This document shows, piece after piece, positions 36,510 to 46,022 of a stretch of DNA of 64,000 bases. The stretch is from contig RZYM01000003.1 of the NCBI GenBank assembly GCA_009930305.1, positions 62,001-126,000 on the forward strand. The letters are read 5' to 3'. Each line of letters opens with the position of its first letter. Position 1 is the stretch's first letter. The position numbers were made by a program, and so were the translations under genes. Under the pieces are notes generated by a model. That model saw only the letters and a program-made list of their open reading frames with translations, was not told where the DNA came from and made no database searches. This stretch comes from Bacteroidia bacterium (GTDB lineage Bacteria > Bacteroidota > Bacteroidia > Bacteroidales > Paludibacteraceae).

Positions 36510-36734
36510 ATGAGCGATACCGATAGAACTATTGTCTTGAAAAACTATGATAATTTAACATTAGCATATTACGAAAAGAGCGTAATAGAAGATGCTGGGA
36601 TTGAATGTTTTATAAGCGGAGATAATATGGCGCAACCATTTACCATGTTTGCTCCAATTGGAGGTATAAAATTACATATATACGAAAAAGACGCTGAAAA
36701 AGCATTTGAAATACTAAATAGCCTTGGTAAATAA
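36510..36734 (+). CDS. DUF2007 domain protein
   Basis: 74 residues. Recognised as the DUF2007 ferredoxin-like fold family: TIVLKNYDNLTLAYYEKSVI, then EDAGIECFISGDN, and a C-terminal GGIKLHIYEKDAEKAFEIL. Annotated in other genomes as a putative signal-transducing protein, but function is not established. It is the last gene of the rpe-thrC unit and overlaps a terminator stem with its final codons. Confidence 0.85.
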   Translation: MSDTDRTIVLKNYDNLTLAYYEKSVIEDAGIECFISGDNMAQPFTMFAPIGGIKLHIYEKDAEKAFEILNSLGK

Positions 36735-36751
36735 ACCAAGGCTATTTTTTT
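36717..36751 (+). terminator. Intrinsic terminator of the rpe-thrC unit
   Basis: A 12-bp perfect stem (AATAGCCTTGGT at 36717-36728 with ACCAAGGCTATT at 36735-36746), a 6-nt loop and a T-run. The stem starts inside the DUF2007 coding sequence and its loop ends with the TAA stop. Confidence 0.92.
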
Positions 36752-36755
36752 AATA

Positions 36756-37817
36756 CTATTGCTTGTTGATATAATCTACAATCCATTCGCCTACTTCTTT
36801 TGTTCCATATTTAGGATATGATTCAACTTGAATTTCAGGAGTTCTAACATTAGATTCCAAACTACAATCAACTGCTTTACGAATCAATTTACCTTCTTCT
36901 TTTAAATCGAAGTATTCAAATAGCATAGCTACTGACAATATCTGTGCCAAAGGATTTGCAATATTTAAACCTTTTGCCTGCGGCCATGATCCGTGTATAG
37001 GCTCGAAAACAGGAGTACTTTCGCCTGTGGATGCTGATGGTAGCAATCCCATTGAACCTGAAATAACAGAACCTTCGTCGGTTAATATATCTCCAAAAGT
37101 GTTTTCTGTAACCATTACATCGAAAAAAGTTGGAGATAAAATCATACGCATTGCAGCATTATCAACATACATGTAATCGACTGTAACTTCAGGATACGAT
37201 GGTTCCATTTCTTGAGCAATTTGCCTCCACAAACGGCTAGATGCCAATACATTGGCTTTATCAACTACTGTCAGATGTTTTTTGCGTTTCATTGCATATT
37301 CAAAGCCGACTTTCAAAATACGTTCTATTTCAGGACGTGTATAAAGGTTAGTATCATATGCTTTATCATTATCTTGATACTTTTCTCCGAAATACATGCC
37401 TCCTGTCAATTCTCTAATACAAATAAAGTCAGCACCTTCTACTAATTCAGGTTTTAATGGAGAATGATGTATCAGACACTTAAATGTTTGCACAGGACGA
37501 ATATTAGCAAAAAGTCCTAATTGCTTACGCATAGCCAATAAACCCTGTTCCGGACGCACTTTTGCCGATGGATCGTTGTCAAATTTAGGGTCACCTACTG
37601 CCGAAAACAAAACAGCATCAGCATTTTTACAAATCTTTAAAGTCTCTGCCGGGAAAGGATCTCCTACTTTATCTATTGCATCAGCACCACATATTCCATA
37701 CTCATAACTTACATTATGTCCAAACTTTTTACATACTACAGTCATTACATTAACACCCTGAATAGATATCTCAGGACCTATGCCATCTCCTGGCAATACA
37801 GCTATTTTAAAATTCAT
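36756..37817 (-). CDS. leuB: 3-isopropylmalate dehydrogenase
   Basis: 353 residues. NAD-dependent oxidative decarboxylation giving 2-oxoisocaproate for leucine; the same enzyme can serve the citramalate route to isoleucine. Signatures are [10 protein letters not shown], the substrate arginines around [33 protein letters not shown] and the cofactor loop [12 protein letters not shown]. It is the last gene of the leftward leu operon, 6 bp after mgsA. Confidence 0.96.
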   Translation of the reverse strand: MNFKIAVLPGDGIGPEISIQGVNVMTVVCKKFGHNVSYEYGICGADAIDKVGDPFPAETLKICKNADAVLFSAVGDPKFDNDPSAKVRPEQGLLAMRKQLGLFANIRPVQTFKCLIHHSPLKPELVEGADFICIRELTGGMYFGEKYQDNDKAYDTNLYTRPEIERILKVGFEYAMKRKKHLTVVDKANVLASSRLWRQIAQEMEPSYPEVTVDYMYVDNAAMRMILSPTFFDVMVTENTFGDILTDEGSVISGSMGLLPSASTGESTPVFEPIHGSWPQAKGLNIANPLAQILSVAMLFEYFDLKEEGKLIRKAVDCSLESNVRTPEIQVESYPKYGTKEVGEWIVDYINKQ

Positions 37818-37823
37818 TATTAA

Positions 37824-38291
37824 TTATTTTGAATGTTTTAAATCAAATTCTTCGCGATTAAATGAGATATATTTAGGGATTGATGGTTTATAATCTTGAT
37901 CATCCCACAAACTACTTGTTATCATTAAATCTGCACTATATCTGTTACATGCGATAGGTACGTTATGAACTCTACACTGACGCAATAACATTTGAATATC
38001 AGCCTCGTGCGGTTGTGGGTTTAAGTCATCAATCAAGAATATTGCTAAATCAATTTCATGTCTTACAACCATAGCAGCCACTTCTGCATCACCTCCTAAT
38101 GGGCCTGAATGCATACATATTATATCAACAATAGCTCCTTTGTTTTCGAGTGCTTTTTGTATCAAATAACCTGTAGTTCCTGTGCAAACTAATTTATGTT
38201 GTTTTAGTAAATCAACATTATACTCTGCCCACTCCACCATATCAACTTTACGTTGATCGTGGGCAACTAAAGCAATAGTTAGTCTTTTCAT
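37824..38291 (-). CDS. mgsA: Methylglyoxal synthase
   Basis: 155 residues. Converts dihydroxyacetone phosphate to methylglyoxal and phosphate. Catalytic and phosphate-binding features are ALVAHDQRK, the TGTTG loop, the catalytic Asp in PLGGDAEVA and the His and Asp in PHEAD. The fold and length match the family. Its place between the citramalate synthase-like gene and leuB is unusual because it has no known role in branched-chain amino acid synthesis. Confidence 0.95.
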   Translation of the reverse strand: MKRLTIALVAHDQRKVDMVEWAEYNVDLLKQHKLVCTGTTGYLIQKALENKGAIVDIICMHSGPLGGDAEVAAMVVRHEIDLAIFLIDDLNPQPHEADIQMLLRQCRVHNVPIACNRYSADLMITSSLWDDQDYKPSIPKYISFNREEFDLKHSK

Positions 38292-38321
38292 AATTTGTAG
38301 TTTTAGTTAAGACGAATCTGT

Positions 38322-39836
38322 TTACTGATATTTTTCAATAATATTCAACATTTTTATTGTGGCTTTAATAGCTGCCTCCGTTTGGTCTGCATCTAAGCCA
38401 TGTGTTTTAAATATCTTACCATTCATATCCCATGTAATTATGGTTTGTACAAAGGCATCTGTATGACCTCCAGGAGGTATTGTAACAGTATAGTCAGATA
38501 ATATAGGATGCTGTTTATCAAGCTTATTGTATATAGTCCACAATGCCTTCATGAATGCATCATATTGTCCATCTCCGGATGCTGATTCTTGATACAATTT
38601 TCCATCAAGTTCAACAGAAACATTTGCAACAGGTTTCAAGCCTTGTGTCAAAGATAAAGAATAGTTATTTACTTTAACTTTTTCTTCCATATTTTCGTTC
38701 TTAAGTATATCAGAAACAATATAAGGAAGATCTTCAGGTGTTACCTGCTGTTTTTTATCACCCAACTCAATTATACGTGATGTTACTTTTTTCATTGATT
38801 CATCGTCCAAATCAATGCCCAATGATTCAAGATTTTTTCTAATGTTTGCTTTACCTGATGTCTTACCTAAGGCATATTCTCTTGTACGACCAAATCTTTC
38901 AGGTAATAAATCGTTATAGTATAATTTACTTTTAGCATCTCCGTCAGCATGAACTCCGGCTACTTGAGTAAATACATTTTCACCGATTATAGGCTTATTA
39001 TTCGGAATTCTTATACCTGAATATGTTTCTATAATCTTACTTACCCTATTTATTTCATGCTCTTTTATATTAGTTTGTAAATGCAATTGATCATGGATAA
39101 CAGCTATTACACTCGACATGGGTGCATTTCCTGCCCTTTCTCCTAAGCCATTGACAGTTACGTGAACGCATTGAATTCCTGCTTTAACTGCTGCATATAC
39201 ATTTGCTACAGCTAAATCGTAATCATTATGAGGATGAAAATCAAAAGACAATTCAGGATAACGCTTTAGCATCAATGTACAATACTCGCTTGTTTGAGTC
39301 GGATTAAGAATTCCTAATGTATCAGGAAGCATAAAACGCTTAATATTATGTCCTCTCAATTCATCAACTAACATGTATACATATTCCGGGCTGTTTTGAA
39401 TTCCATTACTCCAGTCTTCCAAGTAAACATTTACAGATATGCCCATTTCATCGGCGTCATTAAGAACATTAATAATATCTTTCAAATGTTCTTCAGGTGT
39501 TTTTCCTAACTGCAATGTACAATGTTTCATTGATCCCTTACACAGCAAGTTCATCACTTTACATCCTGCATCGCGAATCCATTCTAATGAATCCTTTCCA
39601 TCAACAAAACCAAGCACTTCTACTCTATCGGAAAATCCTTTAGATTCTGCCCAACGCATAATTTTGCGAGCTGTATCATATTCGCCTGCAGAAACACGCG
39701 CTGAAGCAATTTCTATGCGATCTACGCGCAAATCTTCTAATAGCAGACGTGCTATGCTTAATTTTTCTTGAGCTGCAAACGAGACTCCTGATGTTTGTTC
39801 ACCATCACGAAGAGTTGTATCGAGTATGCTTATCAT
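38322..39836 (-). CDS. cimA: Second isopropylmalate synthase-like enzyme, probable (R)-citramalate synthase
   Basis: 504 residues, HMGL-like TIM barrel plus C-terminal LeuA regulatory domain. It shows TTLRDGEQT at the active site, DFHPHNDYDLA and HVTVNGLGERAGN for metal binding. The C-terminal domain from about residue 390 (TQGLKPVANVSVELDG) is the allosteric fold. It is clearly diverged from the LeuA of this operon. Citramalate synthase, which begins the pyruvate route to isoleucine, is the likeliest role because LeuCD and LeuB are beside it. Homocitrate or a second LeuA cannot be excluded. Confidence 0.82.
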   Translation of the reverse strand: MISILDTTLRDGEQTSGVSFAAQEKLSIARLLLEDLRVDRIEIASARVSAGEYDTARKIMRWAESKGFSDRVEVLGFVDGKDSLEWIRDAGCKVMNLLCKGSMKHCTLQLGKTPEEHLKDIINVLNDADEMGISVNVYLEDWSNGIQNSPEYVYMLVDELRGHNIKRFMLPDTLGILNPTQTSEYCTLMLKRYPELSFDFHPHNDYDLAVANVYAAVKAGIQCVHVTVNGLGERAGNAPMSSVIAVIHDQLHLQTNIKEHEINRVSKIIETYSGIRIPNNKPIIGENVFTQVAGVHADGDAKSKLYYNDLLPERFGRTREYALGKTSGKANIRKNLESLGIDLDDESMKKVTSRIIELGDKKQQVTPEDLPYIVSDILKNENMEEKVKVNNYSLSLTQGLKPVANVSVELDGKLYQESASGDGQYDAFMKALWTIYNKLDKQHPILSDYTVTIPPGGHTDAFVQTIITWDMNGKIFKTHGLDADQTEAAIKATIKMLNIIEKYQ

Positions 39837-39852
39837 ATTATTCAGTGTTTCA

Positions 39853-40446
39853 CTAATATATTTTGTGTTCTTTTTCGTATTGCTCTATATTTGTTCGATG
39901 ATTTAATAAATAATCAATATCATCAAAACCATTAATAAAGCATTCCTTTTTGTATGGATTGATAGAAAAATGCTCGATTTCACCACTCGATTCATTAATT
40001 ATAACCTGATTCTCAAGATCAATTGTTAGTTTTGTTTGGGGGTCAGTTTTTACGGCACTGAATATATTGTTCAAGAAATTATCAGAAACAACAACCGGTA
40101 AAACTCCATTATTCATTGCATTATTCTTGAAGATATCTGCAAAGAAACTTGATACAACAACTCTAAAACCATATCCGGCAATAGCCCATGCAGCATGTTC
40201 ACGGCTTGATCCTGATCCAAAATTCTTACCTGCAACTAAAATCTGTCCATTATATGTCTTGTCATTTAAAACAAACGATGAAATGGGATTATTCTGCTTA
40301 TCGTATCTCCAATCGCGAAACAAATTATCACCGAATCCTTCTTTTGATGTCGCTTTTAAAAATCGAGCAGGTATGATTTGATCTGTGTCTATATTCTCTA
40401 ATGGTAATGGAACGCATCTAGAACTTAGCTTTATTAATTTTTCCAT
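39853..40446 (-). CDS. leuD: 3-isopropylmalate dehydratase small subunit
   Basis: 197 residues. Swivelling domain of the aconitase-like isomerase. Signatures are LPLENIDTDQIIPARFL, the GKNFGSGSSREHA motif near residue 73, and FFADIFKNNAMNNGVLPV. It works with LeuC, encoded 17 bp upstream, and precedes the citramalate synthase-like gene. Confidence 0.96.
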   Translation of the reverse strand: MEKLIKLSSRCVPLPLENIDTDQIIPARFLKATSKEGFGDNLFRDWRYDKQNNPISSFVLNDKTYNGQILVAGKNFGSGSSREHAAWAIAGYGFRVVVSSFFADIFKNNAMNNGVLPVVVSDNFLNNIFSAVKTDPQTKLTIDLENQVIINESSGEIEHFSINPYKKECFINGFDDIDYLLNHRTNIEQYEKEHKIY

Positions 40447-40463
40447 ATCTATTTTGTATTTTA

Positions 40464-41858
40464 TTATTTTTCTCTTGGATCAGTTATTTTACCGGTAACT
40501 GCAGCAGCTGCTGCAACAAGTGGTCCTGCTAATATAGTTCTTGAACCTGGTCCTTGACGTCCTTCAAAATTTCTATTACTTGTTGAAACAGCATATTTTC
40601 CTTCAGGAATTTTATCGTCATTCATTGCTAAACAAGCTGAACATCCAGGTTGACGTAATTCAAAGCCGGCATCCTTTAATATTTTATCCAGGCCTTCTTC
40701 TTCTATTTGTTTTGCTACCATCCACGATCCCGGTACTAACCAAGCTACAACATTATCAGCTTTGCGTTTCCCTTTTATGTATGATGTGAATAAACGGAAA
40801 TCTTCAATTCGTCCATTAGTACAACTTCCAAGAAATACATAATCAATTGGTTTGCCGGTAAGTTTTTCGCCTGATTTAAAGCCCATATACTCTATGGATT
40901 TGGTAAAAGACTCACGTCCTGCTTCGGGTATTGTATCTATAGAAGGAATGGCTGAATTAATACTCATTCCCATTCCAGGATTAGTACCATAAGTAATCAT
41001 CGGTTCAATGTCTTCTGCATCAAAATTTATTTCTTTATCAAAAACTGCATCCGAATCAGAATACAATGTTTTCCAATATGATACTGCATTATTCCAATCT
41101 TCTCCTTTAGGAGCAAAATCACGACCTTTGATATATGATATAGTAGTCTCGTCAGGAGCTACCATACCGCCACGTGCTCCCATCTCAATAGACAAATTAC
41201 ACAAGGTTAATCTTCCTTCCATAGATAGATTTCGTACTGCAGATCCTGCATACTCTACAAAATATCCGGTAGCACCACCTGTAGTTAGTTTTGCAATCAT
41301 ATACAAAGCCATGTCTTTAGCAGTAACCCCTTCTTTTAGTTTACCATTAAAATTTATACGCATAGTTTGCGGACGAGATTGAAAAACACACTGACTAGCC
41401 AAAACCATTTCGACTTCGGATGTACCAATGCCGAATGCTATAGCTCCAATTGCACCATGTGTAGATGTATGAGAGTCACCACATACAATAGTCATACCGG
41501 GTAAAGACAGACCATTCTCTGGCCCAACAACATGTATGATACCATTTTTAGCATGCCCCATGGGATAATACTCAACTTTAAAATCTTTAGCATTTTTGTC
41601 GAGCGTATCAACCTGATTTTTTGAAATAGGATCCTTAATAGGTAATTCTTGATTTATTGTTGGAATATTATGGTCCGGTATACATGTTATCTGCTGCGGA
41701 CGAAACACATTTAATCCTCGTTTACGCAATCCATCGAATGCTTGTGGGCTAGTCACCTCATGACAATACATTCTGTCTATGTACAATTGTGTAGGACCGC
41801 CTTCGACCTTAGATACTATATGCGATTCCCATATTTTATCAAATAATGTTTTCCCCAT
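40464..41858 (-). CDS. leuC: 3-isopropylmalate dehydratase large subunit
   Basis: 464 residues. Carries the [4Fe-4S] cluster: the three ligand cysteines are seen in [10 protein letters not shown] and in [28 protein letters not shown] and the C-terminal [12 protein letters not shown] are also conserved. It isomerises 2-isopropylmalate, or citramalate, to the 3- form. It is separated from leuA by 37 bp. Confidence 0.97.
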   Translation of the reverse strand: MGKTLFDKIWESHIVSKVEGGPTQLYIDRMYCHEVTSPQAFDGLRKRGLNVFRPQQITCIPDHNIPTINQELPIKDPISKNQVDTLDKNAKDFKVEYYPMGHAKNGIIHVVGPENGLSLPGMTIVCGDSHTSTHGAIGAIAFGIGTSEVEMVLASQCVFQSRPQTMRINFNGKLKEGVTAKDMALYMIAKLTTGGATGYFVEYAGSAVRNLSMEGRLTLCNLSIEMGARGGMVAPDETTISYIKGRDFAPKGEDWNNAVSYWKTLYSDSDAVFDKEINFDAEDIEPMITYGTNPGMGMSINSAIPSIDTIPEAGRESFTKSIEYMGFKSGEKLTGKPIDYVFLGSCTNGRIEDFRLFTSYIKGKRKADNVVAWLVPGSWMVAKQIEEEGLDKILKDAGFELRQPGCSACLAMNDDKIPEGKYAVSTSNRNFEGRQGPGSRTILAGPLVAAAAAVTGKITDPREK

Positions 41859-41895
41859 GACTTTATTATTAGTATTTTTAACTACAAATATAATT

Positions 41896-43395
41896 TTATT
41901 TTTCTACAAATTTGTTAATTGCATCTATATATGCTTCAACTGATGCTACGACGATGTCAGTATTAGCACCGAAGCCATAATATACCTTTCCATCGTACAA
42001 AACTTGCATATGTACCTTACCCATATCATCACTACCCTTATTTATTGATTGAATAGTAAATTCTTGTAAGGTCATCTCTCTGCTTATAATAAGTTTTAAG
42101 GCTTTTATTGCTGCATCTACCGGTCCGTTACCTCCTGCTGATGCTTCAAAATGTTCGCCTGCTATAATTAAACCTATATATGCTAAAGGTTTTACTCCTT
42201 TACCTGATGTTACTTGCAAATAATTCAACTGAATACGCTTACCACTGACTCTTTCAATTCCTGCCAATACAAGTATATCATCATCATGTATATCCTTCTT
42301 TTTATCGGCTAAATCCAAGAAGTCTTTATAAATCTTATCCAACTTATTTTCATCTACATCTACTCCCAGTATATTAAGACGATGGTTCAATGCTGCTCGT
42401 CCACTACGTGCTGTCAGAACAATAGAATTGTCATCAATACCTATATCTTTAGGATTCATAATTTCGTATGTCTGCATATTCTTAAGCACACCATCTTGAT
42501 GGATGCCTGACGAATGAGCAAATGCATTACGTCCTACTATGGCTTTATTAGCCTGAACTGGCATATTCATAAGATTTGAAATAAGTCTGCTTACAGATAT
42601 TATTTTCTGCGTATTAATTTGAGTATCAACATTTAAATGTTTATGACACTTAAGTATCATTGCTATTTCTTCCAATGCAGTGTTTCCTGCACGTTCACCT
42701 ACTCCGTTAACTGTAACTTCAACTTGTCTTGCACCATTAATAATACCTGACATTGTATTGGCTGTTGCCATACCTAAATCGTTATGACAATGTGTAGAGA
42801 TTATTGCCTTATCAATATTTGAAACATGTTCCATCAAATATTTTATTTTTTCACCATACTCTGACGGTAAACAATATCCGGTTGTATCCGGTATATTTAC
42901 AACGGTTGCTCCTGCTTTAATTACAGCTTCAACCACACGTGCCAAATACTCATTATCTGTACGGCCGGCATCTTCACAATAAAATTCTACATCTTCAACA
43001 TATTTTTTTGCATACTTTGTAGCTGCAATTGCACGTTCAATAATTTCTTCACGTGTTGAATTAAACTTATACTTTATATGATAATCGGACGTTCCAATTC
43101 CCGTGTGAATACGCTTTTTATGAGCATATTGCAAAGCTTCGGCTGCTGCGTCTATATCTTTTTCTACACTTCTTGTTAAAGCGCAAATTGTAGGCCAAGT
43201 AACTGCCTTTGAGATTTCAACAACAGAATTAAAATCACCCGGACTAGACACTGGGAAGCCTGCTTCAATTACATCAACTCCAAGTGCTTCAAGAGCTTTT
43301 GCTACTTGAATTTTTTCAACAGTATTTAACTGGCATCCGGGTACCTGTTCACCATCTCTTAATGTTGTATCAAAAATGAATAATTTGTCTGCCAT
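41896..43395 (-). CDS. leuA: 2-isopropylmalate synthase
   Basis: 499 residues. First committed step of leucine synthesis from 2-oxoisovalerate and acetyl-CoA. [11 protein letters not shown] at the active site, [13 protein letters not shown] and [15 protein letters not shown] for metal binding, and the C-terminal regulatory domain from about residue 390 give feedback control. It is the first structural gene behind the attenuator; the ATG is 34 bp downstream of the terminator U-tract. Confidence 0.96.
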   Translation of the reverse strand: MADKLFIFDTTLRDGEQVPGCQLNTVEKIQVAKALEALGVDVIEAGFPVSSPGDFNSVVEISKAVTWPTICALTRSVEKDIDAAAEALQYAHKKRIHTGIGTSDYHIKYKFNSTREEIIERAIAATKYAKKYVEDVEFYCEDAGRTDNEYLARVVEAVIKAGATVVNIPDTTGYCLPSEYGEKIKYLMEHVSNIDKAIISTHCHNDLGMATANTMSGIINGARQVEVTVNGVGERAGNTALEEIAMILKCHKHLNVDTQINTQKIISVSRLISNLMNMPVQANKAIVGRNAFAHSSGIHQDGVLKNMQTYEIMNPKDIGIDDNSIVLTARSGRAALNHRLNILGVDVDENKLDKIYKDFLDLADKKKDIHDDDILVLAGIERVSGKRIQLNYLQVTSGKGVKPLAYIGLIIAGEHFEASAGGNGPVDAAIKALKLIISREMTLQEFTIQSINKGSDDMGKVHMQVLYDGKVYYGFGANTDIVVASVEAYIDAINKFVEK

Positions 43396-43428
43396 TTTAT
43401 TGTATTTATTAAGTTGTTTTTAAAACAT

Positions 43429-43468
43429 AAAAAAAGACCTTTCAGACTTGGAAGTAAGAAAGGTCTTT
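43429..43468 (-). terminator. Attenuator terminator in the leu leader
   Basis: On the minus strand an 11-bp perfect stem AAAGACCTTTC (43468-43458) and GAAAGGTCTTT (43443-43433) with a 14-nt loop, followed by a seven-U tract (A's at 43429-43435). It lies between the leader peptide and leuA, so it stops transcription before the structural genes. Confidence 0.9.
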
Positions 43469-43495
43469 AGATTTATACATACCAAACTTACTTCC
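43450..43495 (-). promoter_or_regulatory. Antiterminator of the leu leader
   Basis: On the minus strand GGAAGTAAG (43495-43487), which contains the leader peptide stop codon, is perfectly complementary to CTTACTTCC (43458-43450). After a 3x3 internal loop, GGT (43483-43481) also pairs with ACC (43464-43462). This helix uses up most of the terminator's 5' arm, so the two structures exclude each other. Confidence 0.8.
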
Positions 43496-43547
43496 CACTG
43501 CTTTGCAAGAGAATAATAATGCTTAGTATAATTGAAAAATTTGTCAT
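43488..43547 (-). CDS. leu operon leader peptide, Ile/Leu-rich
   Basis: 19 codons plus TAA, reading MTNFSIILSIIILLQSSGK: five Ile and three Leu, with a core of eight such residues in nine codons interrupted only by Ser. It starts about 13 nt after the predicted transcription start and ends inside the antiterminator arm. This is the layout of a classical attenuation leader: stalling at the Ile/Leu codons leaves the antiterminator arm free, while a ribosome at the stop codon covers it. It is too short for ordinary gene callers. Confidence 0.85.
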   Translation of the reverse strand: MTNFSIILSIIILLQSSGK

Positions 43548-43566
43548 CTGTATTTTTTTAACGTTG

Positions 43567-43598
43567 CAAAGGTATAAGTATATTTTTAAATACACAAA
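43567..43598 (-). promoter_or_regulatory. Promoter of the leu operon
   Basis: On the minus strand TTTG (43598-43595), a 20-bp spacer, then TACCTTTG (43574-43567). It is a perfect Bacteroidetes promoter. Transcription should begin near 43560. Between this and the M23 peptidase start (43599-43776) the sequence is AT-rich, with no further feature I can support. Confidence 0.85.
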
Positions 43599-43776
43599 TA
43601 AATTATTAGCAAAATACGTAAATTTGTTATAAACAACAATTTTTTACATCAAATTAATTACAATATAGTTACAAAAACAACGATTAAATTATAAAGACTC
43701 CAATATTCACACAACATAATTTATTTTGCTTTTTTGTACAATAATGTGTAAACTTGTACCCGAAAATCAAATTACA

Positions 43777-44991
43777 ATGAAACAGAAGTCATACTTATTA
43801 TATTCAATACTAATTCTTTTTACCCTAAACTCTTGTAACCCAAACAATAATCAATGCAAAAATGATGATGAAACTGTTGACACTGTAACAATTACAGAGT
43901 ACGGCATTCCTATCGAAAAATACGAAATGGAAGAAGGCATCGTTAAAAAAGGACAAACCTTGTCTGATTTATTTGCTTCTCTTGGGGCATTGCCACAAAT
44001 TACCAGCCAATTAAATACACTTAATGATTCTATATTTAATGTCAAAAGTGTAAAAGCAGGTAACACATATCAAATATATTTCACTAATGATTCTGTAAGA
44101 GTCCCACATTACTTTGTGTATCATAAATCTGTGGTTGATCATATGGTTTTTCATTTAATTGACAGTTTGCATATACATCACTATCAAAAACCTATAAATA
44201 GCATACTAAAAACTTCTTCTGCAGTTATTGAATCATCTTTATGGAATGCAATAGGAGAACAAAATTTAAATCGTGCATTAGCTATAGAGTTATCTGATAT
44301 ATATGCATGGGAAATAGACTTCTTTGGTATACAAAAAGGCGACAATTTTACTGTATTGTATGATGAATTATTTGTTGATAGTACTTCTATTGGAATAGGT
44401 AAAATTCACGCAGTAAAATTTAATCACGAAGGTAAAGATTATTATGCATACCACTATTCTGATTCAATTACTGAATTAGATGGATATTGGAATGAGAAAG
44501 GACAAAACCTTAAGAAAGCATTTTTAAAAGCCCCATTAAAATTTTCAAGGATATCTTCCGGCTTTTCTTATGCCAGAAAACATCCTATATATAAAATAGT
44601 ACGTCCACATACAGGTGTAGATTATTCTGCTCCTAAAGGCACTCCTGTTATGGCAATCGGCGATGGAAAGGTTGTTTTTAAAGCCTATAAAGGTGGCGGA
44701 GGAAATACTATTAAGATTAAACACAATAGTAGTTACACAACAGCCTATCTGCACCTATCAAATTATGCAAAAGGAATAAAAACAGGTTTACACGTAAAAC
44801 AAGGACAAGTGATTGGATATGTAGGTAGTACAGGTGCATCTACCGGACCACATCTAGATTTTAGAGTATGGAAAAACGACACACCTGTAAACCCATTGAA
44901 AATGGAATCGCCATCAGCTGATCCTATTCCGGCTAATTGCATGAATAAGTTTAAAGCTATATGCGATAGTTTGACAACATATCTTGATTGA
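43777..44991 (+). CDS. M23-family peptidoglycan endopeptidase, lipoprotein
   Basis: 404 residues from the ATG at MKQKSYLLYS; an upstream in-frame extension of 17 residues would spoil the signal. The lipoprotein signal ends in LNSC with the modified Cys near residue 20. A LysM/OapA-like region follows (VKKGQTLSDLFASLG near 62). The C-terminal LytM domain has the zinc ligands in RPHTGVDYSAPKGTPV and GPHLDFRVW near residues 287 and 366. It probably trims cell-wall cross-links in the periplasm. It ends 3 bp from the convergent CDF gene. Confidence 0.92.
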   Translation: MKQKSYLLYSILILFTLNSCNPNNNQCKNDDETVDTVTITEYGIPIEKYEMEEGIVKKGQTLSDLFASLGALPQITSQLNTLNDSIFNVKSVKAGNTYQIYFTNDSVRVPHYFVYHKSVVDHMVFHLIDSLHIHHYQKPINSILKTSSAVIESSLWNAIGEQNLNRALAIELSDIYAWEIDFFGIQKGDNFTVLYDELFVDSTSIGIGKIHAVKFNHEGKDYYAYHYSDSITELDGYWNEKGQNLKKAFLKAPLKFSRISSGFSYARKHPIYKIVRPHTGVDYSAPKGTPVMAIGDGKVVFKAYKGGGGNTIKIKHNSSYTTAYLHLSNYAKGIKTGLHVKQGQVIGYVGSTGASTGPHLDFRVWKNDTPVNPLKMESPSADPIPANCMNKFKAICDSLTTYLD

Positions 44992-44994
44992 TAG

Positions 44995-45897
44995 CTACTC
45001 CGGAAGAGGCTCTGTATGTATACTTAAAAGAGTGTTATTACCATAAATAACTCTCAATTGCTTTTCCAAATCCGTAGCAATATCATGCGATTTTACAAAA
45101 CTGATATTTCTGTCTAATTTAATATGGACATCAATAGCATAAGCATTACCAACTTTACGAGTACGTAAATGATGGTATTTCTTAACTCCATCAGTATTAG
45201 TAATAACACGAATAATATCTTCTTCTTCTTTTTTGGGAATTGAGGATTCGAGTAATTCTTTAATACTTGGTAAACCTAAATCAATGGCTACCTTAATAAT
45301 AAAAACACTAACTAATGCTCCTGCAAGAGGATCTAGTATTCTCCACTTTTCACCTAAAAATATCGCACCTCCAATACCTAAGGTCGTACCTATTGACGAA
45401 AATGCATCAGATCTATGATGCCATGCATTTGCGATAACAGCCTTATTATCAATTTTTTTACCAACCATTACAGTATACCAATAAAGGCCTTCTTTAACGA
45501 AAACAGATACCATAGCAGCAACCAAGGCTATTATTTTAGGACTTTCTAATACCTCTCCATTAATTACTTTAATTGAATTCTGAACTCCATTTAATAGTAA
45601 ACCTATTCCAACAGCAAGTAAAGCAGCACTTATCAATAATGTTGCAAATGTTTCATATTTACCATGTCCATAATGATGGTTTTCATCACAATCTTTAGCA
45701 GTTACACCTACAAACGCTATTACAATCACATCTGTAGCAAAATCAGATATTGAATGTACTGCGTCAGCAACCATTGCAGAACTCTTACCGATTATACCGG
45801 CTACTAGTTTGATAGCGCTTAATAAAAAATTAATTACAAAACCTACCCACGTTACTTTTTTTGCTTCACGTGCTCGTTGTTGCAATTCTGTTGTCAT
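44995..45897 (-). CDS. Cation diffusion facilitator family transporter
   Basis: 300 residues. Six transmembrane helices, then a cytoplasmic C-terminal domain. Metal-site motifs are ADAVHSISDFATD in helix 2 and NAWHHRSDAFSSIG in helix 5 (H-D pairs). The loop HHYGHGKYETFATL between helices 2 and 3 is typical. Exports divalent metals such as Zn2+, Fe2+ or Mn2+ by proton antiport; the exact metal cannot be told. It converges with the M23 peptidase gene. Confidence 0.93.
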   Translation of the reverse strand: MTTELQQRAREAKKVTWVGFVINFLLSAIKLVAGIIGKSSAMVADAVHSISDFATDVIVIAFVGVTAKDCDENHHYGHGKYETFATLLISAALLAVGIGLLLNGVQNSIKVINGEVLESPKIIALVAAMVSVFVKEGLYWYTVMVGKKIDNKAVIANAWHHRSDAFSSIGTTLGIGGAIFLGEKWRILDPLAGALVSVFIIKVAIDLGLPSIKELLESSIPKKEEEDIIRVITNTDGVKKYHHLRTRKVGNAYAIDVHIKLDRNISFVKSHDIATDLEKQLRVIYGNNTLLSIHTEPLPE

Positions 45898-45971
45898 AAT
45901 GAATTAAATAATAATTAGTTAGTAAATATAATAAAAAAAAACTATTCGAAATACTTGACTATATTAGATAG

Positions 45972-46004
45972 AAAAACACCGACAAAATTGTCGGTGTTTT
46001 TTTT
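45972..46004. terminator. Bidirectional-looking terminator after ppdK
   Basis: A 14-bp perfect stem (45972-45985 with 45988-46101 minus 100, that is 45988-46001) contains the core ACACCGACAA/TTGTCGGTGT. Its effective loop is larger than the two unpaired A's suggest. T's occur at the exit on both strands. In practice it ends the leftward ppdK transcript. Confidence 0.88.
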
Positions 46005-46022
46005 ATCATATGAATTCTCACA

